The notes under the pieces are model-generated. The model saw nothing but the letters and a program-made list of their open reading frames with translations. It was not told where the DNA came from and did not search any database. Below, in pieces: positions 1 through 8,047 of a DNA stretch of 16,011 nt. A program made the translations under genes and the position numbers. This DNA comes from Actinomycetota bacterium (lineage in GTDB: Bacteria; Actinomycetota; Actinomycetes; S36-B12; UBA5976), in NCBI GenBank assembly GCA_947447095.1, contig CANFIL010000014.1:1-16011 (forward strand), in the 5' to 3' direction. Every line of letters begins with the position of its first letter. The stretch's first letter is position 1.

Positions 1-18
1 GGTCTTCTTGGCAGCCAC
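1..18 (-). CDS. 5' end of a minus-strand gene, product not identifiable (partial)
   Basis: Read on the minus strand, a GTG at 16-18 is preceded by a strong Shine-Dalgarno (GAGGAGG, complement of about 23-29) at normal spacing. The six visible codons give M-A-A-K-K-T before the window ends. A lysine/alanine-rich start like this is common in actinobacterial principal sigma factors and in histone-like or nucleoid proteins, but six residues cannot tell these apart. The gene would lie downstream of panB in the same orientation and is separated from it by a long AT-rich gap, so it most likely has its own promoter. Confidence 0.6.
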
Positions 19-38
19 AGTTCCTCCTCGAGGGTAGT

Positions 39-59
39 ACTTTCGGACTTCCCGAAAGT
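39..59 (-). promoter_or_regulatory. Hairpin in the leader of the left-edge gene
   Basis: There is a perfect 8-bp inverted repeat, ACTTTCGG (39-46) and CCGAAAGT (52-59), with a 5-nt loop. It sits about 10 nt upstream of the ribosome binding site of the minus-strand gene starting at 18. No U-tract follows, so it is not a standard terminator. It could be an mRNA-stabilising or translation-control stem, or an operator. Confidence 0.45.
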
Positions 60-101
60 TCTTAAGTAATAGCGTGGCAGACGAAAACACACTTGTTCGT
101 C

Positions 102-118
102 AAATATCAAAGATATTT
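102..118. repeat. Small AT-rich palindrome
   Basis: AAATATC (102-108) and GATATTT (112-118) form a perfect 7-bp inverted repeat around AAA. It lies upstream of the left-edge gene and could be an operator, but an AT-rich palindrome of this size can arise by chance in such a biased region. Confidence 0.3.
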
Positions 119-257
119 TTCCGCGTGTCGCGTTTCACATCAGCGACTTTTTTGTGTAAGGGCGAGCGAATTATTGTGTGACATTTTTTCGTGCTGAAAA
201 AAACCCCATAAATACAGATGTTTTTAGACATTTTTGATTTTTTCACGCCGCGAATAC

Positions 258-373
258 ATCGCAAGTGAAGAAAATTGCTAAGAATTTCGAAAAATAAATT
301 TTTTTAAAAATTTTGAAAATTATTAGCAAAAATCAAAATTATTTGAAACACAAGACAAACATTTACTTGCGAT
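258..373. repeat. Nested inverted-repeat structure just after panB
   Basis: Outer arms ATCGCAAGTGAA (258-269) and TTTACTTGCGAT (362-373) match as an inverted repeat at 11 of 12 positions, with a G-T wobble at the odd one. Inside, a second inverted repeat pairs 275-293 with 311-329 at 16 of 19 positions, including perfect TTGCTAA/TTAGCAA ends. The right edge is 13 nt from the panB stop. It could fold as a large stem-loop in the panB 3' untranslated RNA, mark a protein-binding region, or be a small mobile-element remnant; no target duplication is visible at the outer arms. Confidence 0.5.
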
Positions 374-386
374 AGTCGTTGCGAAA

Positions 387-1211
387 TTATTCGTACGAGT
401 GATCAAGATCTGGATATTCGCCTGAAATGACATCACGCGCCCACTCTGAACTTGCCTTAAGTATCACGTCATGAACGTTTGCGTATTGCTTCACAAACTT
501 TGCTGGCTTACCTGGTGTCAAACCCATCAGGTCTTGCCACACGATCACTTGTGCATCGCATTCCGGTCCAGCTCCTATGCCAACGGTCGGCACTGGAATG
601 TTTGACGTGATGTCCGCGGCAAGTTCATGAGGAATTACTTCTAAGACGATCGCAAATACACCGGCGTCAACGAGCGCGTGCGCATCGGCGAGTATTTGAG
701 CACCCTGTTCACCGCGACCTTGTACTCGATATCCACCCATTGAATGCACATGCTGTGGGCGTAGCCCAATGTGACCCACGACGGGAATGCCTGCAGTCAC
801 TAGTGCCTGGACAAGGGCACTCATCTCAGCACCGCCTTCGATTTTCACTGCATGAGCACCCGCTTCCTTCATGAAGCGGGTACCAGTCTCTACCGCCATT
901 TCAGGAGTGCTGTAGGTGCCGAAGGGAAGATCTGCAACAACCATTGCGCGCTTGCTGCCTCGCACGACAGCTGCGACCAAAGGAAGAAGATCATCGGTCG
1001 TCACAGGAATCGTGCTATCGAATCCAAAAACAACCATGGCTGCAGAGTCGCCGACCAGCAGGACGGGAAACCCAGCTTCATCAAAGAGTGATGCTGTCAA
1101 TGCGTCGTAACTTGTGATCATCGGCCATTTCTCTTTTCGAGTTTTTGCCGATACGAGATCGCTAATTGTGATGCGTCGTGATTGCGCGCCGCCATATAGA
1201 GGCATAGACAT
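387..1211 (-). CDS. panB: 3-methyl-2-oxobutanoate hydroxymethyltransferase
   Basis: PanB transfers a hydroxymethyl group from methylene-tetrahydrofolate to 2-oxoisovalerate, the first step toward pantothenate and CoA in the cytosol. The 274-residue product closely follows actinobacterial PanB: VLLVGDSAA (Mg-binding Asp55), VVADLPFG (Asp94), VKIEGG (Glu125), the GGYRVQGRG segment, and catalytic Glu191 in VLEVIP, spaced as in the E. coli enzyme. I chose ATG at 1211 because GGAG sits 6 nt upstream and homology starts there. The frame stays open to an ATG at 1292, but that adds 27 unconserved residues and overlaps nadE. A second ATG at 1205 is possible. It lies 62 nt after nadE on the same strand and is probably co-transcribed. 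No intrinsic terminator is obvious; the repeats at 258-373 are the only candidate. Confidence 0.95.
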   Translation of the reverse strand: MSMPLYGGAQSRRITISDLVSAKTRKEKWPMITSYDALTASLFDEAGFPVLLVGDSAAMVVFGFDSTIPVTTDDLLPLVAAVVRGSKRAMVVADLPFGTYSTPEMAVETGTRFMKEAGAHAVKIEGGAEMSALVQALVTAGIPVVGHIGLRPQHVHSMGGYRVQGRGEQGAQILADAHALVDAGVFAIVLEVIPHELAADITSNIPVPTVGIGAGPECDAQVIVWQDLMGLTPGKPAKFVKQYANVHDVILKASSEWARDVISGEYPDLDHSYE

Positions 1212-1273
1212 GTGGAACTCCGATTCTCGAGGCTGCACAGTGGCAGTCCCCGGACTCTTCAAGCATAGGGGAG

Positions 1274-2992
1274 TTAGGAGCGTTCCTGCCATTTGTTAGT
1301 CATTGGCAAGCGGCGATCTCTACCAAATGCTCGCCGTGAAACCTTTGTGCCGGGTGGGTATTGGCGGCGTTTGTATTCTGCGCCATCTGTGAGTCGCAAA
1401 GTACGTTCGACAACCTCTGCGTTGAAACCTGCGGCGATGATGTCTGCAGCGCTTTGATCATGTTCGACATAAAGGTTCAAAATGCCATCGAGCTCTTCGT
1501 AGTCGGGCAAAGAATCGCTATCGAGTTGACCAGGGCGTAACTCAGCACTTGGCGGCTTCTCGATGCTGTTTTCGGGAATGGGTGGAACGGCGCCGTTTGC
1601 GACGGCATGCTCATTTCGCCATCGAGAAAGTTCCCACACATCGATTTTTGGAACATCCTTAATGGGCGCAAACCCACCGACCGCGTCACCGTAGATTGTT
1701 GAATAACCAACGGCGAGCTCGCTCTTGTTTCCGGTTGCCAATACGAGGTGTCCCTCCTGATTGGAAATTCCCATCAATGTTGTGCCTCGCACGCGTGCTT
1801 GCAAGTTTTCTTCGGCTAGCCCTGTCAGTCCAAGTTCTGCCAGATAACTATCGACCATCGGCTTGATCGGAACGGTTCGGAAATGCAGACCAAGGCGCTG
1901 GGCTGAATCAGCAGCATCACTACGGGAATGTTCCGATGAGTATTCAGATGGAAGTGAGACTCCAAATACGCGATCGGGACCAAGCGCATCACAAGCTAAG
2001 GCTGCAACGAATGCTGAGTCAATGCCTCCAGACAGACCCAGGATGACGGATGAGAATCCGTTCTTGTTGATGTAATCGCGAAGTCCAATGACGAGGGCTT
2101 CGTATACTTCAGCGCGCGAATTAAGCGGGGGAGTAACTTCACCTTGCAACTCAATCTGCCCTTGTGGTGTTTGCGTATCGAGTTCAATGTCAGCTTGGCC
2201 GGATGCTGCGGGAAGTTCGACATCTAGAACTAAGAGATCGGAAGTAAATTGCGGTGATCGCGCAAGGAGGACGCCCTGAGCATCAACAACAAGTGAGTCA
2301 CCATCAAAAACAAGTTCGTCCTGCCCGCCAACCATGTTGACGTACGCAAGCGTTGCATTAGTCTCGCGAGCGCGTCGTTGTGCCAATGCAAGCCGAACAT
2401 CATCTTTGTCGCGTTCGTATGGTGAACCATTTAACACAGCGAGTAGACCACATTCAGAATCACGCACCCGCGCCACTGGGCCGCCTTCTTGCCACAAGTC
2501 TTCACAAATCGCGACGGCGATATCGACACCGAATGCGCGTACGACCAGAGAGTCTTCGCCGGGAACAAAATATCGATATTCATCAAAGACGCCATAGTTC
2601 GGAAGATGGTGCTTGGCGTAATGTGCAACAACCTTGCCGCGATGAATTACTGCGGCGCAGTTCATAGGTGCGCCACGAGGCACTCCAAGTTTGCTGGCGT
2701 CAGTTGTATCTGTTCCTCGTAAGTAGCCGGCGATAACAAGTACTTCACCATTGCCGTCTGCTTCGATGTCTTGAGCGAGTTCATCAAGCGCTGATTCTGA
2801 TGCGCGCTGAAAAGATGGACGTAACGCCAAGTCTTCGACTGGATAGCCAGTAATCACCATCTCGGGCAGCAGTACGACATGAGCTCCCTGAGCGCTGGCG
2901 GTTCGCACTGAGTCGCGAGAAATCGCAGAATTTCCGCTCAGATCCCCAACCGTGGGGTTGACCTGGGCTAAAGCAAGGCGAATTACGGGCAC
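1274..2992 (-). CDS. nadE: Glutamine-dependent NAD+ synthetase
   Basis: This enzyme makes NAD+ from nicotinic acid adenine dinucleotide using ATP and ammonia from glutamine. The 572-residue protein has an N-terminal nitrilase-type glutaminase domain (about 1-270) with a likely Glu44-Lys127-Cys163 triad (LLPEMVITGYP, KHHLPNYGVFDE, AICEDLW). The C-terminal synthetase domain has the pyrophosphate loop SGGIDS at 321-326 and ends with the typical RRAFGRDRRLPMTNKW. It is shorter than the Mycobacterium tuberculosis enzyme (about 680) and nearer the 540-570-residue class. The GTG start at 2992 gives the natural MPVIRLALAQ opening. An upstream TTG at 3061 would add 23 unconserved residues and run into glnA. 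No Shine-Dalgarno precedes the start, but TACGCT lies 6 nt upstream, which suggests a leaderless mRNA. Divergent from glnA. Confidence 0.94.
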   Translation of the reverse strand: MPVIRLALAQVNPTVGDLSGNSAISRDSVRTASAQGAHVVLLPEMVITGYPVEDLALRPSFQRASESALDELAQDIEADGNGEVLVIAGYLRGTDTTDASKLGVPRGAPMNCAAVIHRGKVVAHYAKHHLPNYGVFDEYRYFVPGEDSLVVRAFGVDIAVAICEDLWQEGGPVARVRDSECGLLAVLNGSPYERDKDDVRLALAQRRARETNATLAYVNMVGGQDELVFDGDSLVVDAQGVLLARSPQFTSDLLVLDVELPAASGQADIELDTQTPQGQIELQGEVTPPLNSRAEVYEALVIGLRDYINKNGFSSVILGLSGGIDSAFVAALACDALGPDRVFGVSLPSEYSSEHSRSDAADSAQRLGLHFRTVPIKPMVDSYLAELGLTGLAEENLQARVRGTTLMGISNQEGHLVLATGNKSELAVGYSTIYGDAVGGFAPIKDVPKIDVWELSRWRNEHAVANGAVPPIPENSIEKPPSAELRPGQLDSDSLPDYEELDGILNLYVEHDQSAADIIAAGFNAEVVERTLRLTDGAEYKRRQYPPGTKVSRRAFGRDRRLPMTNKWQERS

Positions 2993-3040
2993 AAACCAAG
3001 CGTAATGCGTGTAACACTGCCGTAACGAACGCAGGGCAAA
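2993..3040. promoter_or_regulatory. Divergent nadE/glnA promoter region
   Basis: Only 48 nt separate the two divergent starts. On the minus strand TACGCT (complement of 2999-3004) fits a TANNNT -10 box and ends 6 nt before the nadE GTG, consistent with transcription starting at the start codon. For glnA I see no TANNNT box at the right place; AGGG at 3033-3036 is a weak ribosome binding site before the ATG at 3041. No recognisable nitrogen-regulator site is visible. Confidence 0.45.
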
Positions 3041-4387
3041 ATGGCAGACGTGGATAAGCAAACTGAATTTGTATTACGCACTATGGAAGAGCGAGACATT
3101 CGCTTCGTTCGACTGTGGTTTACCGATGTATTAGGCACGCTCAAATCTGTCGCAATTGCACCGGCAGAACTCGAAGGGGCATTTGCCGAAGGAATTGGTT
3201 TTGACGGTTCGGCAATTGAAGGCTTCGCCCGTGTGTATGAATCGGACATGTTAGCTAAACCTGATCCTGAAACATTTTCAGTTCTCCCGTGGCGCGGCGA
3301 AGAACAAGGTGTAGCTCGCATGTTCTGCGACATCATGTTGCCTGACGGATCGGCTTCGTTTGCTGATCCTCGCAACGTACTTACGCGCCAGCTTGCTAAA
3401 GCAGCTGATCTTGGATTCACGTTCTATACGCACCCTGAAATTGAATTCTTCTTATTCAAGGATCAACCTGAACGCGGGAAGCGACCTGTACCTGTTGACG
3501 AGGTGGGCTACTTTGATCACTCACCGCTTGGAATCGGATATGACTTCCGACGCACTGCCATCACCATGCTGGAGTCAATGGGCATTTCCGTAGAGTTCAG
3601 TCACCATGAAGGCGCACCTGGTCAGCAAGAAATTGATCTTCGCTATGCAGATGCGCTGACAACTGCCGACAACATCATGACGTTTCGCGCTGTGATGAAG
3701 GAAGTTGCATTGTCACAAGGTGTCTATGCGTCGTTCATGCCAAAACCATTTGCTGAATACCCAGGTTCAGGCATGCACACCCACTTGTCACTCTTTGAAG
3801 GCGATCGCAACGCGTTTTACGAACCAAGTTCGGAATACCAGTTGAGTAAGACTGGCCGACAGTTCATTGCTGGTTTGTTGAGGCACGCTCCGGAGATCAC
3901 TGCGATTACTAACCAGTGGGTGAACTCGTACAAGCGTCTTGGTGGCGGCGGCGAAGCTCCGTCCTATGTGTGTTGGGGTCATAACAATCGATCAGCACTC
4001 ATCCGAGTTCCTATGTACAAGCCAAATAAGGGAAATTCAACGCGTATCGAATTCCGTTCTGTAGATTCAGCGTGCAACCCGTACTTGGCATTCGCTGTGA
4101 TGTTGGCTGCAGGTCTCAAGGGAATTGAAGAAGGTTATGAATTGCCACAAGGAGCCGAAGATGACGTGTGGTCGCTGACCGACGGTGAACGCGCCGCACT
4201 CGGCATTGAACGCCTACCGGAGTCACTTGGCCAAGCAATTAAAGCGATGGAGCGCAGCGAGCTAGTTGCCGAAACCCTCGGTGAGCACGTTTTTGACTTC
4301 TTCTTGCGCAATAAGCGGGCAGAATGGCAGGAGTATCGCTCGCAGGTAACTGCGTTCGAACTCGACCGCTATTTGCCAGTGCTCTAA
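3041..4387 (+). CDS. glnA2: Type I-alpha glutamine synthetase, GlnA2 subfamily
   Basis: The protein (448 residues) belongs to the glutamine synthetase family, which ligates ammonia or an amine to glutamate with ATP. The N-terminal beta-grasp domain carries GFDGSAIEGFARV (53-65). The catalytic domain has EIEFFLF (133-139), GAPGQQEIDLRYAD (191-204), GSGMHTHLS (242-250), NSYKRL (295-300) and RIEFRSVD (335-342). It matches GlnA2 of Mycobacterium and Streptomyces nearly word for word at the start. The position that is the adenylylated Tyr in type I-beta enzymes (NLYDLPPEE) is Trp377 here (DDVWSLT), so control by adenylylation is not expected. GTG at 3050 would match homologue starts exactly; ATG at 3041 has AGGG upstream. 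GlnA2 of Streptomyces is reported to glutamylate polyamines, so biosynthetic glutamine formation should not be assumed. Confidence 0.93.
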   Translation: MADVDKQTEFVLRTMEERDIRFVRLWFTDVLGTLKSVAIAPAELEGAFAEGIGFDGSAIEGFARVYESDMLAKPDPETFSVLPWRGEEQGVARMFCDIMLPDGSASFADPRNVLTRQLAKAADLGFTFYTHPEIEFFLFKDQPERGKRPVPVDEVGYFDHSPLGIGYDFRRTAITMLESMGISVEFSHHEGAPGQQEIDLRYADALTTADNIMTFRAVMKEVALSQGVYASFMPKPFAEYPGSGMHTHLSLFEGDRNAFYEPSSEYQLSKTGRQFIAGLLRHAPEITAITNQWVNSYKRLGGGGEAPSYVCWGHNNRSALIRVPMYKPNKGNSTRIEFRSVDSACNPYLAFAVMLAAGLKGIEEGYELPQGAEDDVWSLTDGERAALGIERLPESLGQAIKAMERSELVAETLGEHVFDFFLRNKRAEWQEYRSQVTAFELDRYLPVL

Positions 4388-4411
4388 TCCGCAGCAAGGA
4401 GTCCAAACGTC

Positions 4412-5137
4412 GTGAATCCACGTGTGCTTGTTATTCAGAATGAAGAATCAGCTCCTGCTGCTCTCGTTGGCGAGTGGTTGCAAGAGCGCGGTCTAGAAAT
4501 CGATGTCATCCATGCTTATGCCGGCGATGAGATTCCAGCTGAAATTCCGACCCAATACGCCGGCGTTCTAGCTTTCGGTGGCGCGATGGGCGCAAATGAC
4601 GACGAGCAATTTCCTTGGTTGACCCACGAGCGCGCCTTGCTGGCAGCTGCTGCCAAACAGGATGTGCCAACATTTGGCGTGTGCCTAGGAGCGCAAGTAT
4701 TGGCAACAGCGGTGGGCGGAACTTCGACGCGTGCGGATGTCATTGAAATTGGAGCCTACGATTTCGACGTTCTTGATAGTGCCAAAGACGACCCAATCTT
4801 TTCGATGCATGCCGGCACAACTGTGAAGGCTGCACAGTGGCATCAAGATTGGATTGCAACGCTTCCAGAATCTGCAGTTGTCCTTGCCTCGAATGACAAC
4901 TGTCCAGTCCAAGCGTTTCGAGTCGGCCAAAACGTTTATGGAGTTCAATTTCATCCAGAAGTAGATGCTGCATCATTTAAAGAGTGGTACAACGTTGCTG
5001 ACGAGGCAGCGGATCGTTCTGGAATTGACATGGCTGTTGCGGTGGAACAGGTACGTGAGGCAGAAGCCGAAATGATCGACACCTGGCGTCCGGTGTTCCA
5101 TGCCTGGGCAGACATGGTCAAGGCGCGCCAAGGGTAG
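4412..5137 (+). CDS. Stand-alone class I glutamine amidotransferase (GuaA-like fold)
   Basis: This 241-residue protein is a single class I amidotransferase domain, which normally releases ammonia from glutamine or cleaves gamma-glutamyl bonds. The triad is visible: nucleophile Cys91 in the elbow FGVCLGAQ, with His181 and Glu183 in GVQFHPEV. The oxyanion-type GGAMGAND is at 56-63. A helical tail of about 55 residues follows the triad. No synthetase domain is attached, so the acceptor is unknown. Sequence style is closer to the GMP-synthase amidotransferase group than to PuuD-type gamma-glutamyl hydrolases. The GTG start has AAGGAG at 4396-4401. It lies 24 nt after glnA2 and its stop is 2 nt from the glnE start, so the three genes look like one operon, implying a role tied to glutamine metabolism. 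Confidence 0.85.
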   Translation: MNPRVLVIQNEESAPAALVGEWLQERGLEIDVIHAYAGDEIPAEIPTQYAGVLAFGGAMGANDDEQFPWLTHERALLAAAAKQDVPTFGVCLGAQVLATAVGGTSTRADVIEIGAYDFDVLDSAKDDPIFSMHAGTTVKAAQWHQDWIATLPESAVVLASNDNCPVQAFRVGQNVYGVQFHPEVDAASFKEWYNVADEAADRSGIDMAVAVEQVREAEAEMIDTWRPVFHAWADMVKARQG

Positions 5138-5139
5138 TT

Positions 5140-8043
5140 GTGGCTAACTCCCGCGAGCCATCGCTTCAAGCGCGGCTAGCCCGCTTGGGCTTTGCTGATA
5201 CCAGCGCGAGTGCTGATGTCATTTCTGAACACAGCGTCTTGGATCAGCATGTTGATGTGATTCGCACTGCCGCAGACCCTGACTTGTCGCTTCGAGTGCT
5301 TGGTTCACTTTTGGATTCAGGCGCAGTAACGGCGGCATCGTGGGAAGAGCATGAGTGGCGAAACGTGGCAACTCTGTGTGGTGCTTCTAGTGCATTGAGT
5401 GAGCATCTGATTCGCCATCCCTTGCACGTCAACTATGTAGCGCATGCGCAGGTCATTCCCTCGGCAAGTGAATTGCGAACGTCGTTGCAGCAAGCAGTCC
5501 ATGGACGGGACTGGGATGATGCGTTGCTTCAGCTGCGCGTCGCCTATCGTAAAGAAGTTAGTGCAATTGCGGCGCTTGACGTTTCGGCAATTGGCGGAAG
5601 CGTCGCGATCTTGCCGGCAATAGCGTTCGCGCTTTCTGATCTTGCCGATGCAGTAATCGCAACCGCTCTGGAATTGGCGCGGCAACGAGTACCAGAATCA
5701 GATGATGTGTCGCTAGCCGTTATTGCGATGGGCAAGTGTGGCGCCCGCGAATTAAATTACGTTAGCGACGTTGACGTAATTTTCGTCGCAGAGCCTGCGA
5801 ACGAGGTTGCCACAGAAATGGCCAAGCTCGTTATGAGCGCATGTTCGGCAATCACGTCCGAGGGGATGATCTGGGAAGTAGATGCCGCTCTCCGGCCGGA
5901 AGGAAAAGCAGGGGCGTTGGTTCGGACTCTTTCTAGCCACATGGACTACTACGGTCGCTGGGCACAGAGTTGGGAATATCAAGCGCTGATTAAGGCACGG
6001 TTCATGGCCGGTGATGAGTCGCTGGGTCAGTCATTTGTAGAGTCTGTTGCGCCGTTCGTCTGGGAGGCAGCCGGCCGAGAAGGTTTCATCGAATCGGTGC
6101 AAGCAATGCGCCAACGTGTGACCGACTTACTGCCGGCAAAGGAAGCAGATCGTGAACTCAAACTCGGCCGAGGAGGACTTCGCGATGTTGAATTCGCAGT
6201 TCAACTTCTACAAATGGTTCATGGCCGAAGTGATGTCATGGTCCGTAGCCCTAATACCCTGCAAGCCCTGGAGCAATTGGCGACGTGGGGATATGTCGGG
6301 CGCGAGGATGCTGCTGCGTTGGCTGGTGCCTACCGATTCTTGCGAACATTGGAGCACCGCATCCAGCTGACGCGTATGCGTCGTACTCACGTCCTGCCAA
6401 CCGATGAAGTTGAGTTGCGTGGACTTGGCCGCTCAATGGGATATGTGCTGGACCCAGTCGCCGAACTCACGAAAGAATGGCGCAAGCACGCACGAGAAGT
6501 ACGGCGCATCCATGAAAAACTTTTCTATCGTCCGTTGCTTGAAGCGGTAGCTCGACTGAACAGTGAAGATGCGCGCTTGACTCCCGATGCAGCGGGCGCG
6601 CGGTTGCAGGCTCTGGGCTATCGCGATCCCGAAGGGGCGCTGCGTCATCTTGAAGCTCTTACCTCTGGTGTTACCCGCCGGGCTGCCATCCAACGCACGT
6701 TGTTACCAGTGCTGCTCGAATGGTTTGCCAACACACCGGATCCAGATGCAGGACTCTTGGGCTTCCGTCGAGTCTCTGACGCGCTCGGTACAACTCCGTG
6801 GTACTTGCGGCTCTTACGCGATGAATCGGTAACCGCAGAGAGACTTGCACTATTGCTTGGGTCGAGTAAGTACGTCACTGACTTATTAATGAAGGCGCCT
6901 GAGGCAGTCAATCTCTTAGCGGATGAGGCAACACTTCGTCCTCGCACCCGAGACGAATTGTTGAGTGAAGCTTCTGCAATCGCAGGGCGCTATGAAGATC
7001 CCGAGTCAGCAGTCAGTGCGCTGCGTGCAATGCGACGTCGAGAATTATTTCGAATCGGAGCCTGCGAAGTTCTCGGACTTGCTGATGTAGAGCTTGTTGG
7101 CGATGCATTAACGGATGTCACGGACGCAGTGATTTCGGGAGCACTAGGCGCTATTGCCCGTCAAATTCCAGAAGCACCGGAATTCGTTGTGATTGCAATG
7201 GGTCGTTACGGTGGCGGTGAACTGGGCTTTGGAAGCGATGCCGATGTGATGTTCTGTTTTGACGACAGTGTTGATGCTCACGCTGCGGGGGAACGCGCAC
7301 ATCAGATTGCAAACGAATTGCGCACGCTTTTGATGGCGCCCAGTACTGACCCGGAGCTGCTTATCGATGCTGATCTTCGACCAGAAGGTAAAAATGGACC
7401 AATGGTGCGAAGCCTTGAGTCTTACATCGCGTATTACGAGCGCTGGTCTGTTGGTTGGGAAAGCCAAGCATTGCTTCGCGCTGAAATTGCAGCCGGTGAT
7501 CCAGAACTTGGCGATGCCTTCATTGGAGTAATTGATCCGATTCGTTACCATCAGGATGGATTGAGCGAAGCGGCATTATTCGACATTCGTCGCCTCAAGG
7601 CACGAATGGAATCCGAGCGTTTACCACGTGGAGTAGACCCGACGCTGCACACCAAGTTAGGTCCTGGCGGGCTCTCCGATGTGGAATGGGTTACGCAAGT
7701 GCTTCAAATGCAGCACGGGTACCTCTATCCAGCGCTTCGAACAACGAGAACCTTAAAGGCATTACGCGCGGCAGTAGAGCTAGAAGTTCTTGCAGAGAGC
7801 GATGCGAGAGCATTGATTGATGCGTGGACGTTGGTTACGCGAGTGCGAAACACAGTGATGTTGGTCAAGGGTCGCCCCAGCGACGTTGTGCCTAAAGATC
7901 CGATGGAGTTATCTCGCATTGCTCAGTCAATGGGCTACGGGCCACGTGCAGGTCAGCAATTAATGGATGACTATTTACGAACAACTCGACGAGCCCGCGG
8001 AGTCGTCATGCGTCTGTTGTATGGACAGACCTCTGACAATTAG
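5140..8043 (+). CDS. glnE: Bifunctional glutamine synthetase adenylyltransferase/deadenylylase
   Basis: GlnE attaches AMP to, and removes it from, a Tyr of type I-beta glutamine synthetase in response to nitrogen state. The 967-residue protein shows the expected internal duplication. The first nucleotidyltransferase unit has GKCGARELNYVSDVD (Asp210, Asp212), LRPEGKAGALVR and LGRGGLRDVEFA; the second has GRYGGGELGFGSDAD (Asp700, Asp702), LRPEGKNGPMVR and LGPGGLSDVEWV. By analogy with E. coli, the N-terminal unit deadenylylates and the C-terminal unit adenylylates. Length is in the usual 940-1000 range and the frame is intact. The GTG start is preceded by AAGGG 5 nt upstream and follows the amidotransferase stop after 2 nt, implying translational coupling. 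The adjacent synthetase lacks the target Tyr, so its substrate must be elsewhere. It ends 4 nt from the convergent decarboxylase gene. Confidence 0.95.
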   Translation: MANSREPSLQARLARLGFADTSASADVISEHSVLDQHVDVIRTAADPDLSLRVLGSLLDSGAVTAASWEEHEWRNVATLCGASSALSEHLIRHPLHVNYVAHAQVIPSASELRTSLQQAVHGRDWDDALLQLRVAYRKEVSAIAALDVSAIGGSVAILPAIAFALSDLADAVIATALELARQRVPESDDVSLAVIAMGKCGARELNYVSDVDVIFVAEPANEVATEMAKLVMSACSAITSEGMIWEVDAALRPEGKAGALVRTLSSHMDYYGRWAQSWEYQALIKARFMAGDESLGQSFVESVAPFVWEAAGREGFIESVQAMRQRVTDLLPAKEADRELKLGRGGLRDVEFAVQLLQMVHGRSDVMVRSPNTLQALEQLATWGYVGREDAAALAGAYRFLRTLEHRIQLTRMRRTHVLPTDEVELRGLGRSMGYVLDPVAELTKEWRKHAREVRRIHEKLFYRPLLEAVARLNSEDARLTPDAAGARLQALGYRDPEGALRHLEALTSGVTRRAAIQRTLLPVLLEWFANTPDPDAGLLGFRRVSDALGTTPWYLRLLRDESVTAERLALLLGSSKYVTDLLMKAPEAVNLLADEATLRPRTRDELLSEASAIAGRYEDPESAVSALRAMRRRELFRIGACEVLGLADVELVGDALTDVTDAVISGALGAIARQIPEAPEFVVIAMGRYGGGELGFGSDADVMFCFDDSVDAHAAGERAHQIANELRTLLMAPSTDPELLIDADLRPEGKNGPMVRSLESYIAYYERWSVGWESQALLRAEIAAGDPELGDAFIGVIDPIRYHQDGLSEAALFDIRRLKARMESERLPRGVDPTLHTKLGPGGLSDVEWVTQVLQMQHGYLYPALRTTRTLKALRAAVELEVLAESDARALIDAWTLVTRVRNTVMLVKGRPSDVVPKDPMELSRIAQSMGYGPRAGQQLMDDYLRTTRRARGVVMRLLYGQTSDN

Positions 8044-8047
8044 GTCG

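Larger units (their letters stand above)
19..386. other. AT-rich intergenic region with nested inverted repeats
   Basis: This 368-nt gap between panB and the left-edge gene has no credible coding frame. By hand count, 181-360 holds 46 G/C in 180 bases (about 26%), well below the neighbouring genes. It contains long A and T runs, three inverted repeats (listed separately) and the leader of the left-edge gene. It must end the nadE-panB transcript and start the next gene. I could not identify a convincing -35/-10 pair; TTGACG occurs on the minus strand (complement of about 97-102) but has no good -10 at 16-18 nt. Confidence 0.7.

Noticed and set aside
1212..1273. AGTCC/GGACT palindrome between nadE and panB as a terminator
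   Set aside because: Two-base loop, 5-bp arms and no T-run on either strand; the genes are probably co-transcribed.
1212..1292. Longer panB start at 1292 (27 extra residues)
   Set aside because: The extension is not conserved, overlaps the nadE end and has a poorer start context than the ATG at 1211, which has GGAG upstream.
2993..3061. Longer nadE start at 3061
   Set aside because: The extension overlaps the divergent glnA start and is not typical of the family; homology begins at the GTG at 2992.
2983..3420. 145-codon minus-strand frame across the glnA start
   Set aside because: Serine/arginine-rich composition typical of antisense shadow; it lies opposite a highly conserved gene.
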